This document shows, piece by piece, positions 1 to 11,952 of a stretch of 64,000 bases of DNA. Under the pieces are notes generated by a model. That model worked only from the letters and a program-made list of their open reading frames with translations, did not search any database and was not told the origin of the DNA. Source of the DNA: Pochonia chlamydosporia 170 (Eukaryota; Ascomycota; Sordariomycetes; Hypocreales; Clavicipitaceae). The stretch is taken from positions 2,604,001-2,668,000 of the forward strand of contig NC_035795.1 in the NCBI RefSeq assembly GCF_001653235.2, in the 5' to 3' direction. Both the position numbers and the translations under genes were made by a program. The first letter of the stretch is position 1; every line of letters starts with the position of its first letter.

Positions 1-265
1 ACAACTAGTAATCATCGCCCTCGCCCACGATGGACAGAACGAAATATCCTGCGCATTCAGTATAGCCTTATCTACATGTAACAAATCGTGAAGCTATCTC
101 CCGGAATGGCAACAGGTAGCGCATCTCAAGCCACATCACCAGAAGCATGCACCTGCTGACTCCACGATAGGAAGGGGACGTCGCGAAGGGGCGCTCAATG
201 AGCGGCTTCGAGGGGCTGGGTATGTAGGCTGTGTTGGTGAACTTGCTGTCCAAATCTGCTAACAG

Positions 266-2009
266 ACATTTTCAAGACGAATAAACGTCGACGACAACGA
301 TACCTTCGAACTAAACATTGCAGACCTCGCGACCGCACCTGTCCAGAGTTCAAGCTCACCTGGTTCGCGGTCTGTTCAACCGGGCGCCCAGGCAGGAATC
401 ACTAGTAGTACGATCCGTTCAGCACCTCGCGACGAAACGCAACAGCCGCCTCAGCTCCCTAAAAGAGATCAAGGCCCCGGTCCTCGTAGCTCAAGTGTCC
501 CGACGCCAGCACCACCAGCACCGGGTCACGACGAATCAGATGCGCCAGAACCACTGCGTCCGCCGTCGAGCGGTTTTTCGGGTACAGGGTCTCGAGAGAG
601 CAGAAGAATCACGGAGGAAATCACAGAAAGTCCAGCCGGAAAGCCTGGCAGCGGCCACAGACAACGTATTGGCGACGTGCCCATCAGCTATCCTATCCCC
701 GTGGGTCGCCGAGCACGCACTCCAGAAATAAGCGATGACGAAGACACGCAAACACAGCCATCGCCACTTGCAAACAAGAAACGTCCCAGTGATGTATCAC
801 GGCCATCAATTGCAACTGTGCGAGAAGAATCAGAAGTAGAGGAAGAGGAGGCTCCGAGGGATGTACGTCCGGCCCGGCAACCACAACCACAACCACAACC
901 ACAACCACGACCACGTCCAGAGGACGAAGAGGAAGACGAAGAACCCGAAGACTCGGATCATTCCGATGATCGGGCCATCGAGATTAGCGATCGAAAAGCC
1001 GCCCAGCAAATCGGCGCCAAACGTCCTAGGCCCAGCATAACACGATCCGTAGATACAGGCTCCGACGATTCAGAAAGCGATGGTCATGACGAACCGGCAG
1101 AGAAACGGCAGCGCAGAAGCCCAGCCGTCCAAAAGCAGCCCACAAAGCGACCTAAACCACAGCCAAAGAAGAAGAAGCGTCATAGTTCAGGCAGCGATCG
1201 AGATGACGATGCTGCGATTGAAATTACCGTTCAGCGATTCGTCAATAACTTCCCGCGAGATGGTGACGACGACGACGACTTGCAGCAGGAGATTCCATTT
1301 GCGAATCGCGGCGGAGAAACGGTAGTAGATGTGTTTGCACAGGTCTGTGAGGAAGTAATTTCTTCGGCGCTGGAACAGATCCAGCAACTGTTGATGGGCA
1401 CCGATGACCCAGAGAAGAAGAAGGAGTTTCGGATTAAGATGCGTGCTATTGCGGCGTATCGTGAGGAGCTCAACTCACGGTTGCTCCAGCATGTGAGTGC
1501 CTGATTGGTCGTTTTGGGCACAGACGGCATTTACTGACGGCTCACAGGCAATTCATTTGAATCACTGGCATTCTCTACGGCGGCGTCTACGCCATGTTCA
1601 GAAGGAGAAACTAGCACTTCGTGATGAAATTATTCGTTTAAAGGGTGAGAGGGAACAGGTGGCACTGCGGATGGATGCTATTCGCGTCAAGCATGAAGCT
1701 GACAGTAAGGAATCCACGGTAAGTTCCTCCTTTGCAACCAACATTCTTCACACACTGACACAAAGTTAGTCACGCTTGAATGCCTCCTCTCTTATGCACG
1801 ACATCGACCTGGCTGTGGAACAAGGCAGGGAAGCGCCGGAATTGCCTCCCAATGTTGAGAGAGAAGCCGACCTGGGCAACCTTGATTTGATTCTAGCTCA
1901 ATTATCAGACCAGGTTAGCTCCACAAGCTCGACTGGCGGGTTACTCCAACAAGTACAAGATTTCAATGCATTTTTGGAACGGGCAGTCGCTGCACTTGAA
2001 TCCGGATGA
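266..2009 (+). CDS. Probable CENP-U/Ame1-like inner kinetochore protein (5' exon unresolved)
   Basis: Three exons join in frame: 266-1492, 1548-1718 and 1770-2009 (introns GTGAGT...CACAG and GTAAGT...GTTAG). The first two thirds are disordered, rich in Ser, Asp/Glu and Lys/Arg, with a QP repeat encoded by CAACCA repeats near 879-907. The last third is helical and coiled-coil-like: a segment starting VQRFVNNFPRD, then RRLRHVQKEKLALRDEI and MHDIDLAVEQGRE. That C-terminal order resembles the Ame1/CENP-U (Mis17) family of the COMA/CENP-A-nucleosome-associated complex, recognised from memory of fungal homologues. There is no in-frame ATG at the start of the 266 exon; it follows a good acceptor (CTAACAG), so the start codon lies in an upstream exon. 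An ATG at 198 followed by GTATGT at 220 is tempting but its phase does not fit. Coding is certain, the family call moderate. Confidence 0.6.
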
Positions 2010-2090
2010 AAATATTACTTTATTGTTCGGATATTCTGCTTTTACGACACCAACTCAAACCCCGCCCCGGTTGCTTTCAACACAACAGGT

Positions 2091-2880
2091 TTATTGGATC
2101 TTTGCCTTGCTAAAGTCCATCTCGGGATGTTGCGCCTGGAACTTCTTCAGGATATCCGCCTTCTTCTGCTCATCTGACGTCGGCAAACCCTGCTCCTTCT
2201 GGCGCTGGTCAAACATCATCTTCTCAACCATGCCTCTCGTTTCGCCGTCGAGGTCTGAAAGCTTCGAGTTTTCGGGTTGAATCTTGGTCACATCGATGGC
2301 TGCGGTGCCCTGGATGACATTCGGCCACCACTCTTGTTTCCTCTTTGCGAGGAGGATTTCGACCGTCTTTGTGCCGTCGGGGTTTGTAGCCAAGGTCCAT
2401 GTTGAGTCGTCGACCTTGATTTCTTGTGCAAGTTTGTTTTGCTTTCAAGGAATCAGTATGCGCAATATCAAAGAGACAGGTATGGAGGGTTGCTTCGAGA
2501 TGCCTGGAAATATAGAACGGCTGCTCGGGTTTGTTGACGTACCTTGACACCGTCGACTTCCTCACCAATAACAGGCGTTTGGCCCTTGATACCTGCAGAG
2601 AGCTTGTCCTGGGTGATGCTGATGACGAGGTCTCTGGACTTGATGTTCCCAGGGACCGTGAATGTGACACTGAGTTCCTTGATATCCTGCTGCCATTTAT
2701 AGGGAAGGGCAGCCTGCTCGGCGGCTTCTTTGGCACGAGATGCCGCTTCTTCGGCGGGAGTTGGTTCTGGGGTATTCTGATCAGCTCAGCTTTGGCAATG
2801 CCGGGCACTTGCCTAGCTGTGAGTAGGGTTGGTAGAGAAATAAACGAAAATTTAACACGTACCTTTGTGATCGGCCATTT
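2091..2880 (-). CDS. nudC: Nuclear movement protein NudC (CS domain)
   Basis: Minus-strand exons 2865-2880, 2543-2784 and 2091-2441 give about 202 residues, matching the short fungal NudC length (about 200 in Aspergillus). The N-terminal part is Ala/Glu rich; the CS (p23-like) beta-sandwich follows, starting around [16 protein letters not shown] and running through the conserved EWWPNVIQG segment, with the family's C-terminal helix ([13 protein letters not shown]). NudC is a cochaperone needed for dynein/LIS1-dependent nuclear migration. The second junction (GTCAAG|GTACGT ... GAAAG|CAAAAC) is clean. The first exon is only 16 nt and the matching acceptor (GCTGAG|CTGATC) is weak, so the first few residues are less certain. 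It is divergent from the Tfb3 gene, with which it shares about 370 bp of promoter. Confidence 0.88.
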
Positions 2881-3246
2881 CTGGTCTTGGGCTGAAGCAA
2901 TACTCTGGACAACGCACCTAGCTGTGTTTTGAAGACGTCAACTTTGAATGATGGCAGGTGTGGAATAAAGTGGCGTGCCTTTGGGAGCCTTGCGATGGAG
3001 GGGCAGGTCTGGTAGCTTTCGATGTTCCGCCAACTTCCAGAGTTCCTTCCAACTGCAGGGGTGGCAACTGGCAACCACGCATCATTGGCTGACAAACCTC
3101 GAGCTGCATCAAAGCTCCCTCCAGCTATAACTTCACGAAACCACCATCCACAATCCTCAATTCCACCCCAACCGACCGGCATCACTGCGCTGCCCGTGCC
3201 CGGAGGCTTCGCCCTGAAGCTCCCAAGCCTCCCGACACGATCAAAC

Positions 3247-4338
3247 ATGTCGCGAAACGGCGTCTCAGTGCGCCATGCCTCATCCGCTGGTCTCGGCGCA
3301 CCAAGCGACCAAGACGAGACATGTCCCGTGTGCAAGACCACCCGCTACTTCAACAGGGACATGGAATTCCTGATCAACCCAGAATGCTACCACCGGATGT
3401 GCAAAACCTGTGTCGAGCGAATCTTCAAGGACGGTCCCAACCAATGTCCCTACGCGACGTGCCACAAGACCCTCCGCCTCCGAGGCTTCAAGTCCGCCTT
3501 CTTCGCGGACCTCACCGTCGAGCGAGAAGTCGACATCCGCCGCCGAGTCGCCCAAATCTTCAACAAGGTAGAAGATGATTTTGAGGACCTGGACGCCTAC
3601 AACAAATACCTAGAATACGTAGAAGACCTGACCTTCAAACTCGTAAGCGGGGAGCCGGAAGCAAAAACCGAAGCAGAAGGCGAACTAGCTGCCTGGGAAG
3701 CGCAGCACAAGGCCGAGATAGAGCGCAACAAGAAACTAGCACGAGAATCAGACGACGCGCGGAAAAAGCGGCTCGCGGCAGAACAAGACGCCGCACGACA
3801 ACGACGGCTGCAAGACCTGAGAGAGGAAGCTGATGAGAAGGCTAGCGCGGCGCGGTTCCGCGAAGAGATGCTCAATTCACTACAAAGCGCAGAGATGGGG
3901 CAAGCCACGGAGACGATGGACAAGATCATGCTCAAGAAGAGAGGGCAGCAGAAGAGCTTTTCGGCGAGGGATACATTGGCCGGTGCGACGGGCGGGTTAT
4001 CCATTCGTGGTTTGCGCGACAAGACGCGTGGTACGGCGGAGGAGAACAAGCCCTATGATCCGTTTGGGGGGCTGGATCTTACGCCTAGTAGAATTGATTT
4101 GGGAGGCGACAAGTTACGGGAGTATCATAGCGAGTGGATCGACGTGACGCGCTCTAAGAATGAGTATCTTGTCGGTGGGTATAGTGCTGATGAGTACATT
4201 TCGAGAGCGCTGTATGAGGCGTTTTCAGGGCTGGGCGTGTTTATTGCAGAGGATAAGGTTGATAGAGGGGTTTCTACAGCGGGTGCGAGGGACGCCGCTG
4301 TTGCGGATGGGAAGATGGACACAGATGATGTGTTTTAG
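3247..4338 (+). CDS. TFB3: TFIIH/CAK subunit Tfb3 (MAT1)
   Basis: A single exon encodes 363 residues. A C3HC4 RING finger lies at about residues 26-70 (CPVC, then YHRMCKTCVERIF, then CPYATCHK), followed by the MAT1 coiled region with FNKVEDDFEDLDAYNKYLE, the hallmark of CDK-activating-kinase assembly factors. A long charged helix and a low-complexity tail follow. MAT1/Tfb3 links the CDK7/cyclin H-type kinase to core TFIIH in transcription and nucleotide excision repair. The frame stays open upstream to an ATG at 3022, but those 75 residues are Pro-rich and unlike the family, so I place the start at 3247 where MSRNGVSVRH precedes the RING as in other fungi. It is convergent with the AP180 gene. 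Confidence 0.93.
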   Translation: MSRNGVSVRHASSAGLGAPSDQDETCPVCKTTRYFNRDMEFLINPECYHRMCKTCVERIFKDGPNQCPYATCHKTLRLRGFKSAFFADLTVEREVDIRRRVAQIFNKVEDDFEDLDAYNKYLEYVEDLTFKLVSGEPEAKTEAEGELAAWEAQHKAEIERNKKLARESDDARKKRLAAEQDAARQRRLQDLREEADEKASAARFREEMLNSLQSAEMGQATETMDKIMLKKRGQQKSFSARDTLAGATGGLSIRGLRDKTRGTAEENKPYDPFGGLDLTPSRIDLGGDKLREYHSEWIDVTRSKNEYLVGGYSADEYISRALYEAFSGLGVFIAEDKVDRGVSTAGARDAAVADGKMDTDDVF

Positions 4339-4689
4339 GCTTGAGGAGCTTTTTATATATGCATGGGATGGCGTTCAGGTTGGGCGGCAAACGGGTGGCG
4401 TTTCGGAAGATACATTAATACATTTGGTCATGATTGTTTTGCAACTTTATCAAATTGTGACTTGGTATGAAGGTAAAAGATGACTACCTAGGTAGGTAGC
4501 TAATTGATACAACCTGCCCATGTACTCGATAGCCACTACTCGCTTGAAAAGGCCATTCCACCGCTTCCTATCCTATCCAACAACGCCTCGCTGATGCGAA
4601 TACCTGAGATTGACAAGTAAGACTAGAAATTGATAACAATACTAAGGAAGGACTTGAAATGATCCCTGAAACACAATACACGGGGGAAA
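4339..4689. other. Intergenic, convergent 3' ends of Tfb3 and AP180
   Basis: No gene is visible here. The stretch holds the two 3' untranslated regions and is AT-rich near 4440-4500, with a short CCTAGGTAGGTAG motif at about 4487. Confidence 0.6.
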
Positions 4690-6816
4690 TTATTGTTGCC
4701 ACGGCGTCTGTTGTGCCGGTCGAGGGAATACGGGAACAGTAGGAAGTTGATCCAGTCCACCACCGATATTCGTTTGGTTATGCTGCCACCCCATTCCAGT
4801 GTTGTGGTTGACGAACGCGCCGTGGCGGAAGGGATTCGTGGTACCTGTTGGTTGGGGGGCGAGGGCACCTGGATTCTGCGTGTGGTCGGGAGATTGGACT
4901 GGTTGGGGTTGTGCTTTGGCAAAGGGGTTGGTACCAGTTGGTTGGGCTTGGATAGGAGTTGCGGACTGGAACGGCGAGGTGCTCTGAGGAGGTGAGCGCG
5001 CGAATGGGTTCGTTGACTGGCGTTGCAGCTGGGGCGCTATGGTGGGCGAGGCATATGGCGACGAGACGCCTGGCACGCCCGTGGGCTGCATCATCATAGA
5101 TTGTCTGAATGGATTGGTACCTGTTTGCATGGGCTGAAGAGGGCCCGGAGAGCCGGTTTGCAGTGGCTGCTGCTGTTGGCCGTATTGGAAGCCTTGGTTC
5201 TGGTTTTGGAACGAAGCTTCGGAGTTCTGAGGGATGGATCCCAGAGCACCCGGTTGGAAGCTTGGCTGTGGTGTGAAGCCGCCAAATCCAGCGCCGGTGA
5301 AGTTTGGTTGCAGTGGTTGAGGCTGCGGCTGCGGCTGCGGCTGCGGTTGCTGTACAAATCCGCCCATGTTCTGTTGCTGTTGGAACATGTTGTTAGGTGC
5401 AAATCCGGTCTGTTGAGGGGCGAAGCCGTTTTGTGGGAATGGCATGCCGGTAGCTTGGGGTTGAAAGGGAGCTGCCCCGGGCATTCCAGTTGGTTGTGGG
5501 TTGACCTGCATAGTCGTCTGTTGCTGCTCGATGGAGTCGAAAAAGTCAATCAAGTCAGGATCCGGGCCCTTATTCGCCTGCGGTTTGCTCTCGATCTTGG
5601 CATCTGGAACCGATGGGAAGGGGTTGTTGACGTTTGGCGCCGGAGACGATGGCTTGGTAGGTGACTTGGGAAATTCGAGCTTTGCGGGTTTTGAGGATCC
5701 GCCCTTCTTCTTTGCGTCCTGCTCGGCAAGGTACTGTCGACGGTGGACTTCAAAGTCCGGGTCCTTAAGATAGTCCTCCAGTTGACGGGCTAAGTTGACC
5801 GGGGCGTGTTTGATTTTGGGAACCTCGACCCGTGTGTGGTGTTCGTGCAGGCGGGCAGAAGCGAGATACTGAACCACATAATCAGTTTGTCGAGTGAATG
5901 TGCGGTAAATGTCTAAAGCTCTCTGTGCGTCCGTGTGTGACATTTCGAAAAAGTGACCTATATCAACATGTGAGCCAAGGGTTGGTAAGACAATGTTGTC
6001 GGACCGACCAACCTAAAATGTTGATGAGACCTTGGTTGAGTGCCTGGAACAGCGCCAACAGGTCCAAGACCAGTAGCCTGAAGATGGCAATGGTGATTTC
6101 GTTTTCTGGTTCGTTCTCAAGGACCTAGCGCAGGGTGTTAGACAGGAGATACTAGAGGGTTGACTTATGTTACTCACGTCACATTTCAACAGGGCCGACA
6201 ATTGGCTCTGCACGACCTCCGTCTCTCGAAGTAGACCCTTATCAACGCTCAATCTCTCCAGCCTCGATAAATCGCCCCGCACCCAATCAAATTTCGTATC
6301 GCGGTACGCTCGCGCTCTCTCGGTTAGGTAGTTGGCATAATGCCGGATGTTCCGACCTTGTGTTTGGGCTGGTTATCACATTGTTAGTTCAAGAGTACAC
6401 TACATCCACTGGCGCATGACAACTAACCATCAGAGAAATGACCGACGCCCAAAATATTGCGATGCTTGGCGAGAAAGGATAAGGTTACGTCCGGTGAGCC
6501 CTCTCGAATCATGAGATGCGTGGTAAGCAGGCTCTTGAGCACCACGGTCCAGGTCGAGTCGCGCAGTCGATATTGTAGGGAACGAAAGACTTCGCCGACG
6601 CCGGCATCACCCGAATGAGTGGCAACGAGGATATGTTCGATGTACTTTGTCTTGGGCGGCGCATTCTAAGGTCGCGATGGTCAGTATGCCCTGATAAAGT
6701 TTGTGGGATTGCTTCATGTGTTTTTGGGGGGGTTGCGTGGAATTGGCAACCACACAATTCGCTCGTACTTTGATCTTGGTCGCGCCCTTGACGGACTTTT
6801 CGAATGAGCCCGACAT
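4690..6816 (-). CDS. Clathrin-coat adaptor AP180/CALM-type (ANTH domain)
   Basis: Five minus-strand exons (6769-6816, 6428-6665, 6178-6368, 6013-6124, 4690-5957) give 618 residues; all phases match. The N-terminus MSGSFEKSVKGATKIK followed by APPKTKYIEHILVAT is the ANTH start, and the helical solenoid continues to about residue 270. The C-terminal half is disordered, with Asn-Pro-Phe motifs (EH-domain ligands) and about ten Pro-Thr-Gly repeats (QPTGMPG, QPTGTNPF types), plus a QPQPQPQP run. The family (yeast Yap1801/1802) binds phosphatidylinositol 4,5-bisphosphate at the plasma membrane and recruits clathrin and EH proteins during endocytosis. NPF and PTG repeats are usual in fungal endocytic scaffolds. 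Confidence 0.93.
5321..5346 (+). repeat. GGCTGC hexanucleotide repeat encoding (PQ)n
   Basis: About four tandem GGCTGC units within the AP180 gene; on the coding strand they give alternating Pro-Gln. Likely length-polymorphic. Confidence 0.7.
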
Positions 6817-8092
6817 GATGCAGGCCCTTGATGCCCTTGATGCCGCTACGTCAAGTTTTCGCCCCGGGCTAAAGGTCAAAAAAGATACTGGCGACAATGA
6901 TGGATGGCGAAGAGGGAATGGCTGGGATGGATGGGATGAGGTCGGGCTGGTCTGGCTGCAATGGCACTTTGGGGGTGGAGCAATCGAACATTGAACGAGA
7001 CCAAGGACGGACAGGAGGGTGGGGCCCAAATGTCTGCGCAGTACGAACATGGAACAGGAAGAATCCATGGCCATGTTCTTGAGTAGTACCTACGGCGGAT
7101 CTAGGTATAATGGATGACAAATTTTGAAGCCAAGCTGCGCCTTGCAATTGTCCATTGGCTGTGCAAGGAAATACGGAAATACGGAAATACGGAGTGCAGC
7201 GTCCTGTCTACATCTATTCCGTTGTCGAGTCCAATCCAGATTCAAAGTTGAGGTCAGAGCATCAAAGCCAGGTCGTCACTGAATACCACGCAGCCTTCAA
7301 TTGACGCTGGAAACACATAAATGAAGGAAAAAATTTGATGTCATATTACTACTGAGCAAGAGTATGAATGAGGGTAGGGGGACTGCCAGTGCAGCACTAC
7401 TGCATACTGTGCAGCAATAATTCCATGATCGTCTCGCAAACACCGGGTAACAGAATAGCCGCCGAAGAACCACTTGGTCAGGCCTGGCGCGTCTACACAA
7501 GCGAACTATGCGCATTCGCCCACCGAGAAAGCAAAATTATCGTGGTACATTGAGGGCAAAAGTCAATGTCATGCACCTCCAGTACGCCAAACAAAATAAG
7601 GGAAATCCTTCCATTCATAATAAATCAGAGCTGTTTTTCATCGCGTCCGAGATGTAACAAGGTCGGTGTGTCGAACGCCCATTTCAAAATACCAAGTCTT
7701 GCCTAACCAGCAAACCACTTAAGCCTCGAGGGGAGAGTTTGAAGGGTCGGAAGAAAGGCATCTTCATCATATTACGCACGCGTTTCTCATCATCTGCAAA
7801 GGATCGTTAGCAGTTGCATTCCAAGGTGTCTTGCTGGGCGAACAGGTTGCGTACACTTATTTGAATGGAAGGGTCATAAGGAGAAAAAGAAGAAGAAGAA
7901 ATGGACAGTGGTGAGCAGCGTGGAAATTTAAACCAGCTGTGGGTCGGTGGAGTCTTGGCGGCGTGTGCTGGCAGAACTACACCACCAAGAATGGGAGCTT
8001 TCAATGCGGCTAGTGATGGTCATCATCTGATCGGCGAGCTCAACACCAGCTCCTTTGCTGCGCTTGCACCACTGCTTCAATTCTCGATAATC
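6817..8092. other. Intergenic between AP180 and mitochondrial AspRS (divergent promoters)
   Basis: No supportable gene in 1.3 kb. Short open frames on both strands near 7300-7550 show no conserved pattern. It contains three tandem copies of an 8-mer (GGAAATAC, about 7167-7190) and a purine-rich AGAAAAAGAAGAAGAAG run at about 7881, upstream of the AspRS start. Confidence 0.5.
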
Positions 8093-10336
8093 ATGGCCCA
8101 GCTGGGTCGCTGGGGGGCCACATTGCGTCGCGGTGCTTGTACTCGTTCAAGGCTAACAATAGGCACCCGCATCGGCGCATTCCGGCTCTATGCGAATCAG
8201 TCTGCCAAAGCAGGTGTTGAACCAAGTGATTCGAGACAGGCGGAAATTCTAAAGGCGTGGAATCAATGTATGGTTTGCACATAACTATGCAACCACTGGG
8301 CATGCTAACAGGATTTCGATAGTTAGAGGATCCAATTCTTTGACACAACCCGATCCCAACGCCTTAACAGGCTTCCTCGGAAAGCGACGCAATGTTGGAA
8401 AGCACCTGTCGTTTGCCGACCTCACAACGACATCAGGCGAAGTGGTCCAAATATGCTCCCATGCAGACAGCGGATTAGAATCCCACGAGAACTTTCGGCA
8501 AATTCCTGCATTTGCGCCCGTCATCCTTCATGCACGTCCAGGTCCCCCGAAGGAGTCAGCTGGAGAGTCTCAAAATGGCGAATCGTCTAAAAGAACCCTC
8601 TATCTCCAAGACATCCGATCGTTAAACAGCGTACCCAAGGATCTTATTGTCACGTCAGATGTACAGTTTCCCCAAACAAAACGGCACTTGCAAATTCGAT
8701 TCCACCCCGAGCTGCAGGCTAGACTGAAGTTCAGATCCTGGTTAAAAGGACAGCTGAACCAAAGCCTGTTGGAAATGGGATTCACAGACATTGAGACGCC
8801 TACCCTTTTTAAATCTACGTCTGAAGGTGCCCGTGAATTTTTGGTTCCAGCCAGACAGCGAGGGACGGCGTATGCGCTCAGCCAGAGCCCCCAGCAATAC
8901 AAGCAAGTTCTTATGGCGAGTGGTATTACTCGCTACATGCAATGGGCCAAGTGCTATCGAGATGAGGATTTGCGAGCAGATAGGCAGCCTGAGTTTTCCC
9001 AAGTAAGTACAACTCACGATGTTGACTCCAGAAGAATGCTAACACAACGACCAGCTCGATATGGAATGGGCTTTTGCCGGTGCTTCCAAAGTCCAGCAGG
9101 ATGTAACCGATATCATCTTGGCAGCACTATCTCGGCTGCGACCAACTCACAGTTATAAGGACGTCCGTGGAGAGAGAATACCAATTCTATCAGATATTCC
9201 CAACGACCTTGCCCCAGCCAATGAACCAACTACTCACAAGTTCACAAGTCTCACTTTCGCTGATAGCATCGCTGCATACGGATCCGATAAGCCGGACTTG
9301 CGGATTCCCAATAGAGTGAGCTTGTTGACTGACTTTTTAAGCAAGATCTCGCACTAATATGTAATAGATACATGCCTTAGAAGACATTGAGCCTTATCGT
9401 AATTTCGTTGGCATGATTACACATCTATCCGATCCACTCATCGAAGCCTTCACTTTCCCGTTGAAGGACTGCTCACCATCGGAGGCTCGAAAATTCGTCA
9501 TAAACTTTATGGACAACTTACCTCCCGCATTGGCCAATAACCCCGACGGGAAGCCACAAATTCTTATCCACGACACCCGGCAGCCACTGGCTGGCTTCTC
9601 TTCGCTGGGGTTTGAATACGAAGCGGTCCTCAATAAACTATCCGACGGTCAAGAAATCAACGACGGCGATCTGGTGATATTCCAAGCCCGCGAGAGACCA
9701 CAAGGTCAATATTGCCTCGGGTCGACCAAAATTGGCGACGTACGAAATGCTCTCTGGAAGGCGCTGGTAGAGGAGGGCTACATGGAAAAGCCCAGGCTGG
9801 GAGACCCCAACTCATTACAATTTGTATGGGTCACAGAGTTTCCCATGTTCAAGCCCGTTGAAGAAGGGGAGCCCGGCCAAGGCGGCGCGGCAGGAATCTC
9901 CGCAGCCCATCACCCCTTTACCGCGCCGCTGTCAAAGAACGATCTCGAGGCGCTCTTTACAAATCCATTGCAGGCTCGAAGCGCTGCCTATGACCTCGTC
10001 CTCAATGGCATCGAGATTGGTGGTGGAAGTGAGCGTATCCACGTGGCAGACATCCAAGAATTCATCATGCGCGATGTCCTGAAAATGACTGATGAACGAA
10101 TCAAGGACTTTTCTCATCTGTTTGATGCCCTTCGAGCTGGATGTCCGCCGCATGCTGGTTTCGCACTCGGTTTCGACCGACTTGTTGCGCTGCTTACGGA
10201 TACATCTACTGTCCGGGATGTAATTGCTTTTCCTAAAACGATGAAGGGCGAGGATCCGTTTGTGCGGTCGCCTAGCAAGCTAAGCAATGAACAGCTTGCC
10301 CCGTATGGACTGCAACTGATGTCAAAATCGAAGTAA
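8093..10336 (+). CDS. MSD1: Mitochondrial aspartyl-tRNA synthetase
   Basis: Four exons (8093-8267, 8323-9002, 9055-9315, 9368-10336) give 694 residues. The N-terminus is rich in Arg, Ser and Ala with few acidic residues, a mitochondrial presequence. An OB-fold tRNA-binding domain follows ([17 protein letters not shown]), then a class II catalytic core: motif 2 [21 protein letters not shown] and motif 3 [13 protein letters not shown] near the end. The large domain inserted between motifs 2 and 3, around [12 protein letters not shown] to [11 protein letters not shown], is the bacterial-type GAD insertion expected for a mitochondrial enzyme. The first acceptor is GATTTCGATAG at 8312-8322, the only one nearby that keeps the frame. 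The enzyme charges mitochondrial tRNA-Asp. Confidence 0.95.
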
Positions 10337-10870
10337 GCTATACATGGGTTTTTCGGATTGCGAGCAGGGAGGAATACAGCTAGAGTTAGATTTATGTTCA
10401 CGACATCTCTGTAGAATTTGTATAACAATGTAAGATAGAGTGTAGACATGGGGAAGGACTTTTTTTGTATGATACGGAACGAAGCCTACCACGGAGTCAC
10501 CACTCCATCGCCGCTGGCGTGTCGGCCGTGGATAGATACATCCATCAAGCATCTCATGCACAATGCATATCGACTCTATGATAATTTATTCCTTGGAAAA
10601 TTTTTGTTTAAGTTGACAATATTGTATTCTTACCCACGGTGCTGGCAGTAGTAGCCATTTGCGTGCAAGTGGGCCAAGAGGACTACCACAGTCCCGCCAC
10701 CAAATTCCGCCTCACCGCCAAAAATCTTGAGAATTCTGCCACTTTGTCAACCATTGTGACCTTGAACCTGTCCTTCCACACACCGCACGCAAACTCCTCT
10801 GATAAGTCGACGCAACGCCGCATTCTTTTGTTGGAAACACAACTCAACAGCATCGCACACAACAATCAAC
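10337..10870. other. Intergenic, AspRS 3' end to UTP11 promoter
   Basis: Contains the AspRS 3' untranslated region (AT-rich around 10380-10440) and the UTP11 promoter. No gene seen. Confidence 0.5.
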
Positions 10871-11737
10871 ATGTCGTCTATGCGAAACGCCGTCGCACGG
10901 CGCCCGCATCGTGAGCGTGCCCAGCCTCTAGAGCGTCGCCGCCTCGGCTTGCTGGAAAAACACAAGGTGAGCAATCCTTTGCAGTTTTTTGCAAATGAAA
11001 TCATCTCTAACTCTTGTTAGGACTACTCTCTTAGATCCAAAGACTTCAACAAGAAGAAAGCGCAACTCAAGTCGCTGCGGCAAAAAGCTGCGGATCGAAA
11101 CGAAGATGAATTCTACTTTGGCATGATGTCCCGCAAGGGAGCTGGGTCACGGATCAAGGACGGCAAGAGCTGGACGGGAACACTTGAAGGAGACCGAGGC
11201 AATAAGGCCATGGACGTCGATACCGTACGACTCCTCAAAACTCAGGACCTTGGCTATATTCGAACGATGCGCCAGGTCGTCGTCAAGGAAATTGCAAGAC
11301 TAGAAGAGCAAGTCGTCTTAACGCGGGGGTTGGACCGTCTCGACCATGACGAAGATGAGGAAGATGGTATGGATTCTGAAGACGACGACTTGCCCGTTCC
11401 GTCAAAGCCCAAAGCAGCGAGGAAAATCGTCTTCATGGATGATGAGGAGGAGAGAGAGGCAACCATGCTTGACCGACTGGAGGCAGAGCAAGATGATGAC
11501 GAGGAGTCTGGCGAAGACACTGCCGGTGCAGACAAAGACGACAGCGAAGAATTCGAGCGCGCCAAGTCGCTGCGCAGACTGCAAAGACAGCTTGAGAATG
11601 CGAAGAAGAAATTGAAGGCGTTTAATGATGCAGAGGCGCATCTCGAAGTACAGCAAGCAAAGATGGCCAAGACTGCGACATCAGGAGGGAACACACGGAG
11701 AGGAAGGAAGATCATGGTTCGCGCAAGGAAGCGCTAG
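10871..11737 (+). CDS. UTP11: U3 snoRNA-associated protein Utp11 (SSU processome)
   Basis: Two exons, 10871-10966 and 11021-11737, give 270 residues. The start [19 protein letters not shown], then [22 protein letters not shown] and [11 protein letters not shown] are the conserved Utp11 N-terminal blocks; the middle is an acidic linker and the end a basic, nucleolar-type tail. Utp11 is part of the 90S pre-ribosome that processes 18S rRNA. The intron sits after the HK codons, with donor GTGAGC and acceptor TTGTTAG. Family assignment is firm. Confidence 0.94.
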
Positions 11738-11952
11738 ACAAGTTACTGGGACGTTTGTGTGTTGCATTCGTACGGCGTTTGGGTTTTGTTAGCACGAATT
11801 ATACGTTATTTTCATCAATTACGAAACGAAGCCCCCATTCCAACACATGACCACTTACGCGACAAAATTCACGGACGAATGACCTTGATATGGTAATAAT
11901 CTCGAACAAGTCCGGCATGTCTCATTATTCCCAATCATCGCACATTGCTACA

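Noticed and set aside
198..265. ATG at 198 with GTATGT donor at 220 as first exon of the CENP-U-like gene
   Set aside because: Exon would end in phase 1 while the next exon needs phase 0.
3022..3246. 75-residue N-terminal extension of Tfb3
   Set aside because: Open frame but Pro-rich, unlike the family; the conserved protein starts at 3247, and the region overlaps the promoter shared with nudC.
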